This document shows, in pieces, positions 1 through 11,100 of a DNA stretch of 64,000 nt; positions within the stretch are counted from its first letter, which is position 1; each line of letters begins with the position of its first letter. Made by a program: the position numbers and the translations under genes. This DNA is from Abelmoschus esculentus (Eukaryota > Streptophyta > Magnoliopsida > Malvales > Malvaceae): NCBI GenBank assembly GCA_035048815.1, contig JAUCBN010000007.1, positions 4,533,501 through 4,597,500 on the forward strand, in the 5' to 3' direction. The notes under the pieces are model-generated. The model worked only from the letters and a program-made list of their open reading frames with translations. It was not told the origin of the DNA and did not search any database.

Positions 1-373
1 GGCCCGTGGAGGTTGTTTAATGTTTTAGAAGGTAAACAATCTTAATAAGATGTTATTAGTAATAATTATATTTTTTATTTTGATTATTTTAATTGATTTT
101 TTTTTAAATCAATGAGGGTTTTTCATTTCAGATAAAAAGAATATATAATGTATAGTATTTATATTACTTGGATTTTTTTATTTATAAATTAAGATATTAA
201 ATACTTAAACATATTTATTCGTATATACTCTTCTAAATATACCAACTATCATTTAAAAAATATACTCAATTTAGTGTGTATTTTTTAATAATCATTTTTA
301 CTAAATGAAAGATGATCTATGTTTATTTAATTTTATAAAAAAAAATAATTATAAATTAAATAAAAATAAATTT
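1..373. other. AT-rich flank, no gene seen
   Basis: Low-complexity AT-rich sequence upstream of the IQD pseudogene. If that locus once had a 5' part (IQ motifs, N-terminus), it would lie here, but I see no residual coding similarity. Confidence 0.5.
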
Positions 374-1396
374 CATGCTGGGACAAGGCGGATTACAATG
401 ACCGAACAAAACCGGGCACTTCAAAAGCAGCTTCAACAAAAACACGACAGGGAAAAGTTGAAATCTTGTGTAAGTTTCTCGGGAAAAAAATGAGAATCGA
501 GTTGAACTATATGGTACATTCAGTTTGTCTGATTTGGTTCGGTACAATCGAATTTTTCGATCATTTTAACACTTATTTTTACAGACGGGAGAAGATTTTA
601 ACGTCAGTACAAAGAGTAAGGAGGAAATGGCAGCGAAAGAACAATATAGACAAGAAGCAGCAATGAGGAGGGAGAAAGCTTTAGCTGATTCATTTACTCG
701 CCAGGTTTCGAGTTTTGTTTTTGATTCGTATGTTATTGTTGTGACTGTAAATGTGTCATTAGGTCTCGTTTTTTCTTTTGGATTCGTTTATGTGTCGAAT
801 TTTATCATTCTTTTAATACTTTCGTCTAATTCGATTTTTATTTTAACAGCGACCGTGGAAGAATCTTTTAAAACCGGTGAATCAAACATTTGTGGATCCG
901 ATCGAGTAACACTCAATGGAGTTGGAGTTGGTTAGAGCGATGGATGGCAACTCGGCCGTGGGACATTCGAAGCACATCGAATAACAATGACCATGGCTCG
1001 ACTAAGAGTGATAAACGATCTCCGACACCGATAAAACCGATTTAACCACCGATTCGTCGATCCTCTTCGACTCCACCCTCTAAAATACAATCTACCTCAC
1101 CTGTTTCTAGCCAAACATTGCAAAGCCCAAGTCCGACGCGAACATCCTTGTCTGATAGTTACAAGAGACATAGCTTCGGTGCCTCATCCTCATCCTCGAC
1201 AGACTGAGATTTTTGCAAGCTCCCCTCCACTTCCAATTAACAAAATGTCTCCACCAACGCCAACAAGGGGTCGACCCCGATTGTCGACCAACGGAACATC
1301 GGAGAAGGGACCAGCAAAACCTCCAAATAGACGCTTTCACTAATAAGCAATAGTAGACATTCTGGTCCTCCGAAAATAGATACATCTCCCATTTAA
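374..1396 (+). pseudogene. IQ67-domain (IQD) protein pseudogene, 3' part only
   Basis: Three exon remnants follow the layout of the calmodulin-binding, microtubule-associated IQD family. Exon A (about 374-469) reads TRRITMTEQNRALQKQLQQK and ends at a GTAAGT donor. Exon B (585-704) contains EQYRQEAAMRREKALADSF and is bounded by ACAG and GT. Exon C starts at 850 with RPWKNLLKPVNQTFVDP, then shifts frame by one base. The new frame gives the family signature WSWSWLERWMATRPWDIR, followed by a Ser/Pro-rich stretch and, near 1352-1396, RHSGPPKIDTSPI before a stop, resembling the usual IQD C-terminal ending. In-frame TAA and TGA codons and at least two frameshifts interrupt it. The IQ67 core and N-terminus are missing. 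Retained introns argue for a DNA-level copy rather than a retrocopy. Similarity to the IQD2-type clade is from memory of the family. Confidence 0.82.
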
Positions 1397-1684
1397 CAAA
1401 AACAAAGAAAATCCCGAGCAATGGTGATGGCAATAGGCATGTATCATAGGAAGAATGAACAGTACTTCTGTCGTAGAAGCATCTAAGCATTAGATATGTG
1501 TTCGAACAAAATAGTTTCGATATAATAAAACGTGTTGAATATGCAATGACGCAAATTTTTGTATTCTATCAAAAAAATTATTAAAATGTGATAGTGTAAT
1601 TTAAACACGTTATGTTATAATATATTATGTTAAGTTTTTATTTGTATTTCCCAAATATAAAATCAATAATGTGATAATATCATT

Positions 1685-2165
1685 ACAGATCAGACTAGGG
1701 TACTTATTGAGCGAGTCGATTACGAGTTCAGTAGTGCTCGACTTGTGCTCGTTAAAAAATATTGTTATTCAACTTGACTCGTTACTCGTTAAACTCGTCT
1801 CATTGCTCATTAAGTTCACTAAAATATTTATTTTATTTTTAACTAAAATTAAAATGTAATAATACTATATGGCTTAATATTAATATAAATTTAAAAATTT
1901 AACAAAAAAATATCAAGTGTATAAAACACTTTCAGAATCCAAATTTCAAACTAAGTAACGAGTCGAATCCAAATTTAATAATACTAAAAAGTATTTTTAA
2001 AAAATTAACGAGTTATTCGCGAACTTATCAAATCGAGTTAGACTTTGTTCGATTTAACTCTTTAAGGTCTTGAATCAAGTTCGAGTTGGAGCCAAATTAA
2101 TTTGAATCGAGCGTTTATCAAGCTTCGATCGAATCGAATTAAAATAACTCACGAATTGCTAAGCA
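1685..2165 (+). repeat. ACTCG-rich dispersed repeat, copy A
   Basis: The ends are rich in ACTCG/CGAGT words and the core is AT-rich. The stretch from ACTCGTTACTCGTTAAACTC through TAACTAAAATTAAAATGTAA to AATAACTCACGAATTGCT is also found, diverged and in the opposite orientation, at 5590-6095, and partly at 48830-49380 and 54835-55025. No coding capacity is seen. It is probably an old non-autonomous element; the class is not determined. Confidence 0.65.
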
Positions 2166-2424
2166 CAAATTATACTTGTTATTAAAATAAAATATCATAG
2201 TAACAAGATAACTTGTCCTACATAATCTCCATATGGTCTTTGGGATTTTGTTAGTGGTCAAAGCCAAATTTCACCATTTCAGATCGGCTTAATTCTTTGT
2301 TTTTCATTTTTCAAAAAATAAACTTTTATGTAATAATTTAACGTTATTTTCGGGAGTGATTCTGGATAAGGCCCGTAAAAAAAAGCCCAGAAAAGACCAA
2401 ACCGGATTACCCGGTCAATTTAGT

Positions 2425-3710
2425 ACATAATAAGTGTGAAATTTGGATACACAATTTCTTACAGAAACTGTAAGCAAAACGGTATATACATAAATTCTTA
2501 CAAATATTGTACATACACAATTGCCTACGATTATACACAAATTGCTATAAATATTGTAAGTATTTTTGTATATACATAAATCCCTACAAAGTATACACAA
2601 ATACTTACAAAAACCGTAAGGAAAAAGGTATAAACACAAATCCTTACCACTTCAAAACCATGAGCTAAAGGAGGCTTCCAAGGGTAAGGATTTGTGTACA
2701 TACACAATTTCCTACAAGAATACACAATATGGCACCAAAAGGGTAAGGATTTGTGTTTGTACACAATTCCTTACAAGTTATACACAACGGCTTACGAAAA
2801 CCGTAAGTAAAAAGGTATGTACACAAATCCTTACGACTTCAAAACCAAAAGATAAAGGAGGCATCCAAGGGTAAGGATTTGTGTACATACACAATTTCCT
2901 ACAAGAATACACAATATGGCACCAAAAGGGCAAGGATTTGTGTTTGTACATAATTCCTTACAAGGTATACACAACAGCTTACGAAAACCGTAAGAAAAAT
3001 GGTATGTACACAAATCCTTACGACTTCAAAACTAAAAGCTAAAGGAGGCATCCAAGGGTAAGGATTTGTGTACATACATAATTTCCTACAAGAATACACA
3101 ATATGGCACCAAAATTGTAAGGAACTATGTTTGTACACAATTCCTTACAAAGTATACACAATGGTCTACGAAAACCGTAAGAGAAAAGGTATGTACACAA
3201 ATCCTTACGACTTCAAAACCAAGAGCTAAAGAATGCATCCAAGGGTAAGGATTTGTGTACATACACAATTTCTTACAAGAATACACAATATGACACCAAA
3301 ATGGTAAGGATTTGTGTTTATACACAATTTCTTACAAGGTATACACAACGACTTACGAAAACCGTAAGAAAAAAATGTATGTACACAAATCCTTACGACT
3401 TCAAAACCATGAGCTAAAGGAGGCATCCAAGGGTAAGAATTTGTGTACATACACAATTTCCTACAAGAATACACAATATGGCACCCAAATCATAAGGATT
3501 TGTGTTTGTACACAATTCCTTACAAAGTATACACAACGGCTTACTAAAACCGTAAGAGAAAAGGTATGTACACAAATCCTTACGACTTGGATGGTTCTTT
3601 TACCTCATGGTGAGAAGTTGTAAGTATTTGTGTACATACCTTTTTCCTTACGGTTTTCATAACCATTTATGTATACGTTGTAGGGATTTGTGTATAATAT
3701 TTTTATTCGT
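2425..3710. repeat. Cluster of inverted and direct GTAAGGATTTGTGTA-type motifs
   Basis: About 1.3 kb is packed with variants of GTAAGGATTTGTGTA and its complement TACACAAATCCTTAC, plus small palindromes such as CTTACGAAAACCGTAAG. The motif occurs in both orientations from about 2430 (GATACACAATTTCTTAC) to about 3700 (TTGTAGGGATTTGTGTATAA). Many short motifs in both orientations is the layout known from subterminal regions of CACTA and some hAT transposons. No transposase or clear terminal repeat was found, so that link is inference. Short ORFs here are by-products of the repeat. Confidence 0.75.
2681..3600. repeat. Tandem array, 187-bp unit, about 5 copies
   Basis: The phrase AGGGTAAGGATTTGTGTACA (the last copy varies by one base) starts at 2681, 2868, 3055, 3242 and 3430, a spacing of 187, 187, 187 and 188 bp. 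Within each unit GTAAGGATTTGTGTACATAC near the start and GTATGTACACAAATCCTTAC near the end are exact reverse complements (one or two changes in some copies), so each unit can fold into a hairpin. Copies look about 90 percent alike by eye. Confidence 0.92.
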
Positions 3711-4985
3711 AAATTTTTTATTCGAATATTTTTATTTGTATATTTATTATATGAATATTAATTATATGAATATTTTCATTTGAATATTTTTTATATGAAT
3801 ATTTTTATTCGAATATTTATTATACAAATATTTTTTTCGTATATATTTTATTCGAATATTTTTATTAGGATATTTTTATTAGAATATTTATTATATGAAT
3901 ATTTTTATTCTAATGTTTTTATTCTAATATTTATTATATGAATATTTTTATTCGAATATTTATTATACGAATATTTTTATTCGTATATTTTTTATTCAAA
4001 TATTTATTATACAAATATTTTTATTCGTATATTTTTATTAGAATATTTTTATTCAAATATTTATTATATGAATATTTTTATTAGAATATTTATTATACGA
4101 ATATTTTTATTCGTATATTTTTTATTTAAATATTTATTATACGAATATTTTCTTTAGAATATTTATTATACGAATATTTTAATTCGTATATATTTTTTTG
4201 AATATTTTTATTCGAATATTTATTATATGAATATTTTTATTCCAATATTTATTATACGAATATTTTTATTCGTATATATTTTATTTAAATATTTATTATA
4301 TTAATATTTTTATTTGAATATTTATTATATGAATATTTTTATTCAAATATTTATTATACGAATATTTTTGTTCGTATATATTTTATTTGAATATTTTTAT
4401 TCGAATATTTATTATACGAATATTTTTATTCTTATATTTTTTATTCTAATATTTATTATATGAATATTTTTTTATTCTAATATTTATTATATGAATATTT
4501 TTTTATTCGAATATTTATTATATGAATATTTTTATTTGAATATTTATTATATGAATATTTTTATTCGTATATTTTTTATTCGAATATTTTTATTCCAATA
4601 TTTATTATATGAATATTTTTTATTCTAATATTTATTATATGAATATTTTTTTATTCGAATATTTATTATATGAATATTTTTATTTGAATATTTATTATAT
4701 GAATATTTTTATTCGTATATTTTTTATTCGAATATTTTTATTCCAATATTTATTATATGAATATTTTTATTCAAATTTTTATGATACGAATATTTTTATT
4801 CGTATATATTTTATTCGAATATTTTTATTCAAATTTTTATCATACGAATATTTTTATTCATATATTTTTTATTCGAATATTTTTACTCAAATGTTTATTA
4901 TACAAATATTTTTATTCGTATATATTTTATTCGAATATTTTTTATATGATTATTTTTATTCAAATTTTTATTATATTAATTTAAA
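3690..4985. repeat. AT-rich palindromic minisatellite
   Basis: Nearly 1.3 kb of variants of GAATATTTTTATTCG and ATATTTATTATAYGAATATT, many self-complementary around TTCGAA or ATATAT. A higher-order duplication of 148 bp is visible: 4472-4619 is almost repeated at 4620-4767. It directly abuts the motif cluster on its left. No coding function; the Tyr/Ile/Phe-rich ORFs are artefacts of composition. Confidence 0.9.
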
Positions 4986-5589
4986 ATTGAGTGACCTAAT
5001 TAACAATTGTTTAGTTGATTGATCAAAAGAGGTATTTTTGATTAATTAGGTAAACACTAATGTAATTTACCCATCCTTATTAAGATGACCTGTTAACTTG
5101 TTTCCAATAACATTTTTTATTTTAATCCAACGGTTAAAAATGATTGCCCTTCATCCAACAGTTAACAATGTTTGAGCCTCTTTTAGGCTTTTTTAAGAGG
5201 GCTTTTTTTAGCCTAACCCTATTTTCGGTAACATTGAAACCAACGCGATTTTTAAATATTACATTATATTTTCTATAGAAAGCAACTAGATTTATTTATA
5301 TTATAATTAAATTTAAATAATGTTGACATTTTATTAAAAAAACATAAATAAGATCTGAATATCCGAATTTATTTTCGGATAATCCGAACCTAAGTCAAAT
5401 AACATAGACCTCCTAGACACGAGGAACTCGAGGGAGAATGCTAAAGCCAAAAGTCAGTCAACGAAGATGAGCAGAATAATTAGATAGTTGGACACTCAAA
5501 CAACTATTTTTCTAGATTTTTATATAAAAAAGAATATTAGGTAACCTAAATTGCTTTTAATTCAAAAATAGGGTGACTTAGTGATATTG
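4986..5589. other. Intergenic, no gene seen
   Basis: AT-rich sequence between two repeats. A short T-rich duplicated phrase occurs near 5130-5220, but nothing reads as a conserved protein or RNA. Confidence 0.5.
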
Positions 5590-6095
5590 ACACTCACGAG
5601 ACGAGGATTTTACGAGTTGAGCAACTAGTGAGTTATTTAAATTTAATTTAATTAAATTAAAATTTGATAAATATTTTATTTAGATTAACTCGATTTAACT
5701 CGATAAATTCGCAAACAGATCGTTAATTTCTTAAAATATTTTTAGTAATTATTTTAAAATTATTTTATTAAAAAATAGATCTAAATAATATTTATTAATT
5801 TATGAGCTGTTACTTTAGTTTTAATATGCAGTTTTAATATACTAGTTTGGTGTATTTGTGAATTAATAGTTTGGAATTTATACTTTAAAAGTTTTTATAC
5901 ACTCCTTCAATATTTTTTGATTAAATTTATTAATTTATATTAATATTAAATCTTATATAGTATTTTTTAAATTTTATTTTTAGTTAAAAATAAGATATTT
6001 TTTATTGAGTTTAACGAGCAACAAGTTAAACTTAATAAATTTAACAAGCAACGAGTTAAACTTAATGAGTTTAACGAGTAACGAGTCGAGTTAAA
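5590..6095 (-). repeat. ACTCG-rich dispersed repeat, copy B (inverted relative to copy A)
   Basis: The reverse complement runs ACTCGACTCGTTACTCGTTA, then TTTTTAACTAAAAATAAAAT, a core with TATTAATATAAATTAATAAA, and ends AATAACTCACTAGTTGCTCA. It follows copy A block by block with indels. Lineage-specific additions, such as repeated GTTTAACGAGCAACAAG-like units near 6010-6075, make it a little longer. Confidence 0.65.
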
Positions 6096-6246
6096 CAACA
6101 CTTTTATACAAAACAAAAAGAACACATTAAAGACACATTTCTACCATAAAACTAAATTACTTGATTTAAAATTCTAACTACAAATACAATAAAAAATATT
6201 TAATTTAATTTAATTATTTATCCCCCTTAATATCTATATTTTATCA

Positions 6247-7089
6247 TCACGTCCAAAGAGGCTCCCAAGCCGAAGCAAGAGTATTATCATCGAGAAAACA
6301 AGTGGTATCGATTTGCTGAGAAAGATTGCTGGCTTGTTTGGATTGACTCATTTCCAAGATAATGGCTACCAAATTGGCTTGTTGGCATTGCATTGTCACG
6401 ATCTCGGCTTGGGCCTTGGCCAATTGCGCTTGGAGCTCGCTCGCTTGCTTTTGAAGTTGGCATATGGCGCCGGCGCAACCGTACACGGGGTCGCGGATCC
6501 GAGCACTCGCCTCGTACACCATGCTGCTTACTGCGTCGGCTCTTTGCGACTCTGGTAATTCCTAAAAGAAGAGTTCGTAAAAGTAATTAGATGTAATTTA
6601 CTCATCAAATGAACTTTGCCGGCAATTCTAATTACAAATATTATTTTAATATTTTAATCTTGAACAATCACTAAGGTCATTAGATTTGTACAATTAAATT
6701 GGTATAAAAGAATTGTAAAAGAAAAGTTATTATCCAGCTTCATCTGAATCACGAACACAAAAACTGGTTCAATAATGGCAGTTTTGGCGCGCGCACAGAA
6801 AATTTTGAAAAGAAAATATTACCTGCAAAGACTTGATGATATTGCTTGCTCCAAAAACTCGATGAGCAATGGTGAATTTGTATGGCTCGGTCGGAGGAAA
6901 ATAAGGCGCTAAGACACACTTCTCGACGCAGCGGCGGCGAAGGATTTTGCAGGCAGCGCAAGGGCTGAGGACAACCATGGGCGGCGGAGTAGGAGGAGAT
7001 TTAGAGTTAGGGGAAGGAAAACGCGGTGAAGAAGAAGGAGATTGAGATGGAGAGGATGAGAATTGGGCGCATTTTTCATTGTTTTCCAT
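6247..7089 (-). CDS. LBD11-like: LOB-domain transcription factor, LBD1/LBD11-like (class I)
   Basis: Two coding exons, 7089-6823 and 6561-6247, give 193 aa. After a Ser/Pro-rich N-terminus (aa 1-40) comes the LOB zinc-binding C block with CAACKILRRRCVEKC spacing (CX2CX6CX3C) and APYFPP. The GAS block follows (FGASNIIKSLQ, then ELPESQRADAVSSMVYEA and ARIRDPVYGCAGAI). Next is a leucine-zipper-like coiled coil (LQKQASELQAQLAKAQAEI). The single intron falls right after SLQ, the conserved position in this family. Class I LBD proteins are nuclear DNA-binding regulators of organ boundaries, lateral organs and cambium. LBD1 versus LBD11 cannot be decided here. The short acidic/aromatic C-terminus ends EPLWT. 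The locus looks intact. Confidence 0.93.
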
Positions 7090-7162
7090 TGTTGAAATAA
7101 GCGAAGGAACTTAAAAATATAGAGAGGAGATTATCTTTGGTTGAAAAGCAGGGGAATGAAAG

Positions 7163-7174
7163 CTATATAAATAG
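7163..7174 (-). promoter_or_regulatory. Possible TATA box of the LBD gene
   Basis: CTATATAAATAG lies 74-85 bp upstream of the start codon in an otherwise less regular stretch. It reads better as a TATA box on the plus strand (TATATAAA) than on the gene's strand (TTTATATAG), so this is tentative. Confidence 0.35.
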
Positions 7175-7179
7175 AGCAG

Positions 7180-7958
7180 AGCAAAGGAAAAGAAAGAAAC
7201 AATAATAAATATAAATATTAAAAATTATGTCGAGGAACAATAATGTTTAGGTACGAGCTGCTTTTGCTTTGGTTAAAATTTATTTTGATTTGGGTTTAAT
7301 TTAATTTTAAGTTAAGATTAAATTTAATTTATTATATTTTTATATATCAAATTTTAAATTAAATGTATCAATTTAAATTTCGGATTAAATTTATTAAATT
7401 TACGGGTCATAACTAGGTTTATTATCATTTAAGATCTTATCATCAATCTAATTCTTAGTTAACCTTACATTTTCAAAATTTGACAATTCTACCCTTATTT
7501 TTTAATGGATTTGATTCATTTTATTTGAACAAATAATAATAATAATTTTTATATAAGTATTAAAATTTAATTTATTGATCAACTAATTTATATTAAAATA
7601 ATAATAGAAAATACTATAAATACTATTAACAATGTAGTCTCTCAAACAATTATATAACTATTATTATGAGTATATTTTTCCTCTAATTAGGATTAAATAG
7701 ATTATTAACAATGTTTATAGTAATATCCCACTTTGTCTGAAAATATTAATTCTATGTTTAAGATACTCTTGCCAAGAAACATGCCCCCACGTTCCTCATG
7801 TTTGTATGACCAAATAGTTGAAAACAAAGTAAAAACAACACCATCTGGGTTGACAAGAACTGTTGGTAAATTAAATTATAATTTTTCAGATGGGTTAAAT
7901 TATAATTTTATGTGTTTTTTAGATATTAAATCACAATTTATTATTCTAGGTTGATAAT
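7180..7958. other. Intergenic, no gene seen
   Basis: AT-rich upstream region of the LBD gene. A 73-codon ORF at 7733-7954 has a basic, proline-containing start but matches nothing I recognise and is not called. Confidence 0.45.
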
Positions 7959-7970
7959 GCTCGTGTTGAT

Positions 7971-8153
7971 TTTTTTTATTGTTCTTTTAGTTCTAGAGTC
8001 TAACTCTGACTAATTCAGACTTACTTGCGTTGCACACCTAGTTTTGGTGGGTGAGTCTCCCAGCAGGGATTTTTTGTGTACATAACGTCTCGAACCTGAA
8101 ATTTACTTAAGCGAAAGCAAACTGTTTATCACTTGGACCAACCCCTATTGGTC
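7971..8153 (-). mobile_element. tRNA-derived SINE, 183 bp, with target-site duplication
   Basis: Read on the minus strand, an RNA polymerase III A box TGGTCCAAGTG (8140-8130) matches TRGYNNANNNG exactly. A B box GTTCGAGAC (8095-8087) matches GWTCRANNC and lies about 35 bp downstream. The element ends in an A-rich tail (AATAAAAAAA, 7980-7971). Imperfect 12-bp direct repeats flank it: GCTCGTGTTGAT at 7959-7970 and GCTCGCATTGAT at 8154-8165, 10 of 12 matching. These are the hallmarks of a SINE mobilised by a LINE reverse transcriptase. The family name is not known to me. Confidence 0.85.
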
Positions 8154-8165
8154 GCTCGCATTGAT

Positions 8166-11100
8166 CTTTGATAACGTGAATATATAGACAGATGTATGTG
8201 ATAAAATTTAGGGTAAGTTAATTTAAATTATATTAGTATTGACTCGATTATACCATTGATTTTTTAATTTATTTAATCGTAATATTAAATTTTAGTATAA
8301 ATGAGTGGATCCTAATAGTTCAGTGATATTTAGTATAATTACCTTAAAGTTTAAATTAAAATATATTTGAAAATGATTTTTATATAATAATCGAATTTAA
8401 ATCGGAATAAGATATGAAATAATACTCTTATGAGTATTGTCTGAATATATTGTTGGGTCGTATCATGATTATTTGAAATTTGGTGAAATTAGGCCATTTT
8501 TGTTCTGTGAATTTTCAGGTCAAAGAACAAAAAGCCTCCACAATTGGGAAGAATCCAAGGCAGTTTAGTTCAAGGGGATATGTTTCTTATTCAAGAGTGG
8601 TATTGTACAGGAACGGATTTAGAATACCAATTCGAGAAAATAGGACAGAATTTTTTTAAAAAAATTAAAGGGTAATTTATAATTATTTTATTTTTTTAAA
8701 AAAATAACTCATACCTATTGAGTGCTTTTGTCCTATCATTGGGTCAATGAAATTAACTCTTAATTTATTAGGTTTTGGTCACTCATAGTTTTTATATCTA
8801 CATTGCACTGCACACCATAATAGTAGTTTTATATAAATAAATGATATGTTACTTAGAAAAAACTATTTTAATAATAAAAGTAAATTTTTAAACATTATAC
8901 TACTTTAAAAATAAAAATTAAAATAATTATTCAATTAAATATTGAAAATATTTTTTTAAATTTTGTACCTGTTAATTATTTTAACAAACGTTAAAACGTT
9001 AAACTATTAAAATTAATTTACATTTATTATTTTATCAAACGTTTTTATGACACTGGAAGTTTCTTTGGAAAGCCTCCAGAATAATCGTCCGAATAACATC
9101 CATTTTTATGTTCAAACAGTAACAAGATTTGAATGTCTTTGGTCATGTTATCCATGCATCATCCAAGGAAAAATAAAATAAAATAATTTAACTTTATTTT
9201 GAGAAAAAAATAAGAAAAATAACTAAAAACAATTAAATTAATTAAATAGATTTAAATTAATTAACTGAAAATATATAATATAATTTAAAATAGTGAGTTT
9301 ATGATTTAAGATCAAGGAGGATTGTGATTAAAAATTTTAAAAATAAAGGTAAAATATTTCTTTAGTACGTAGAATTTAAGATTTAGAAGATAAAAAGTTA
9401 AGGGTAAAATTTAAATTTTATTTTTTTAAATAATTTTTAACAAAAATATAAAAAAAACGTAATTAAAAATAAATGATTTTTACAATTTTTTAATATTTAT
9501 TATATATTATATTTTCTTCACATTCAATTATTTTTTAATAACATTTTAGTTCCAATAATTTAATAGTAGTTAAATTAAGCCTTGAAATATATATATTTTT
9601 AAATACCTAATAGCCTTTTTTAAGAAGTTAAGGACTTACATTGTTTGATCTTAATTTTATTCTTAATTATATTATGAGTAAATATTTGATACTTTATTGA
9701 TATATTCTTTTACATAAATATATTTATTTAAAATATATAATAAAATATTAACTCTTAAATTTTAAATATAAAAATCATAAACTCTAACTCTTGAACTATA
9801 AAATTTAATTTTTAGTTTTAAACTTTAAATTAAAATAATTTATAAAAATTAAAAAAAAATCACCGTCTAAAATATTATCACTTATATTATATTATTATAA
9901 AATAATGATTAATCATTATTGTTTAATGAGAAGTAAGTCAAATTTGAGTTGTTATCTTTATGAGTCTAATCATTTTAGTCTACAGGGAATATTTTTTTCC
10001 TCTTCCAATCTCTTTTTTATTCTTCATAATTTAATCATTATATTTATTTTATTTTATTTTATTTTTCATGAAGTGATTATAAATTATCATTACCATGCAA
10101 AGCTAAAGAAGTTTCTTCCACATAAAGGCAAAATCATAACTCTCTTTAATTTAACTAGCTGAAAAAAAAACTATTTTTTTTTGTTCATATGGATAAAAAA
10201 ATTATTTAATTTAACTTATTATAATAGGACTTATCATTTTATTATTTTTTAAAACTGTCTCACATCTTTATTTTTCTTTAAAAAATTATTAAAATTAAAT
10301 AATAATTATTATCCTCAATCAATCTTTAATTTTCCCCAACTTAATATTCTTTCTTGAGTCTAAAGTCAACTAAAAAAAAGTATTAAAAGTACTAAACTTT
10401 TTTGTAAGTGGGGCAAATTATGGTCGACAATTTGTTGTCAACAAAGGGAACCGAAGTGAAGTGTTTTTGCAGCAATTTCAAACTTGGAAAGTATAAAATG
10501 AAATATAATTTTACTTAAAAATAATTTATTTAATTTTCAAATAATAAAAAAATAATCGACGTTATTAACCGATCAAATGTGTTTGATTTATTTTATTTTC
10601 AGTTTTTATTTAGATTTTAAAAGTGAATCAAATATATATAAATGATAATAACAGTCAACGATAAAACTCAATATTATTTATTGAGGATAATTTTTTTATA
10701 TATTTTATAGTGGTTATGTCCGCCTATCCTAAGGGTGTTCCATTATGATAATAATAAACGATAACAAAATAAAAAAAAAGATATTTTTTAAAATCGAGTT
10801 GACTAGACATGGATTTAAAGCTATGGAACATGTTATTTTTAATCTCATACATGAACATTAAAAATTTAATTTTATTAAAAAATAATTTTAAACAATAGAA
10901 ATGAATTTTGAATCGAACTAAAATCGAATAAAAACATATTCGAATCAAAATTCTAAATAACCCATCAGTAATTCTAATTAAACATGTACTTGATAAACAA
11001 GGAACGTTTAATTTTGTTTAACTTAATAATTTAATTCATTTTATTAGCCCTACTTGTAATCATTTATCTTTTCTTTTCTCCACATGAATTAAATAATTTC

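Noticed and set aside
2692..3623. Several 60-100 codon ORFs on both strands
   Set aside because: They recur with the 187-bp unit and overlap on opposite strands, so they are repeat artefacts.
4609..5022. 137-codon ORF rich in Tyr, Ile and Phe
   Set aside because: It is a direct product of the AT-rich minisatellite; the repeated residues follow the repeat unit.
7733..7954. 73-codon plus-strand ORF as a possible signalling peptide precursor
   Set aside because: It has no signal peptide and no conserved C-terminal peptide motif.
8614..8800. hAT-like end CAGGAACGGATTTAGAA
   Set aside because: No opposite terminus or 8-bp duplication could be located.
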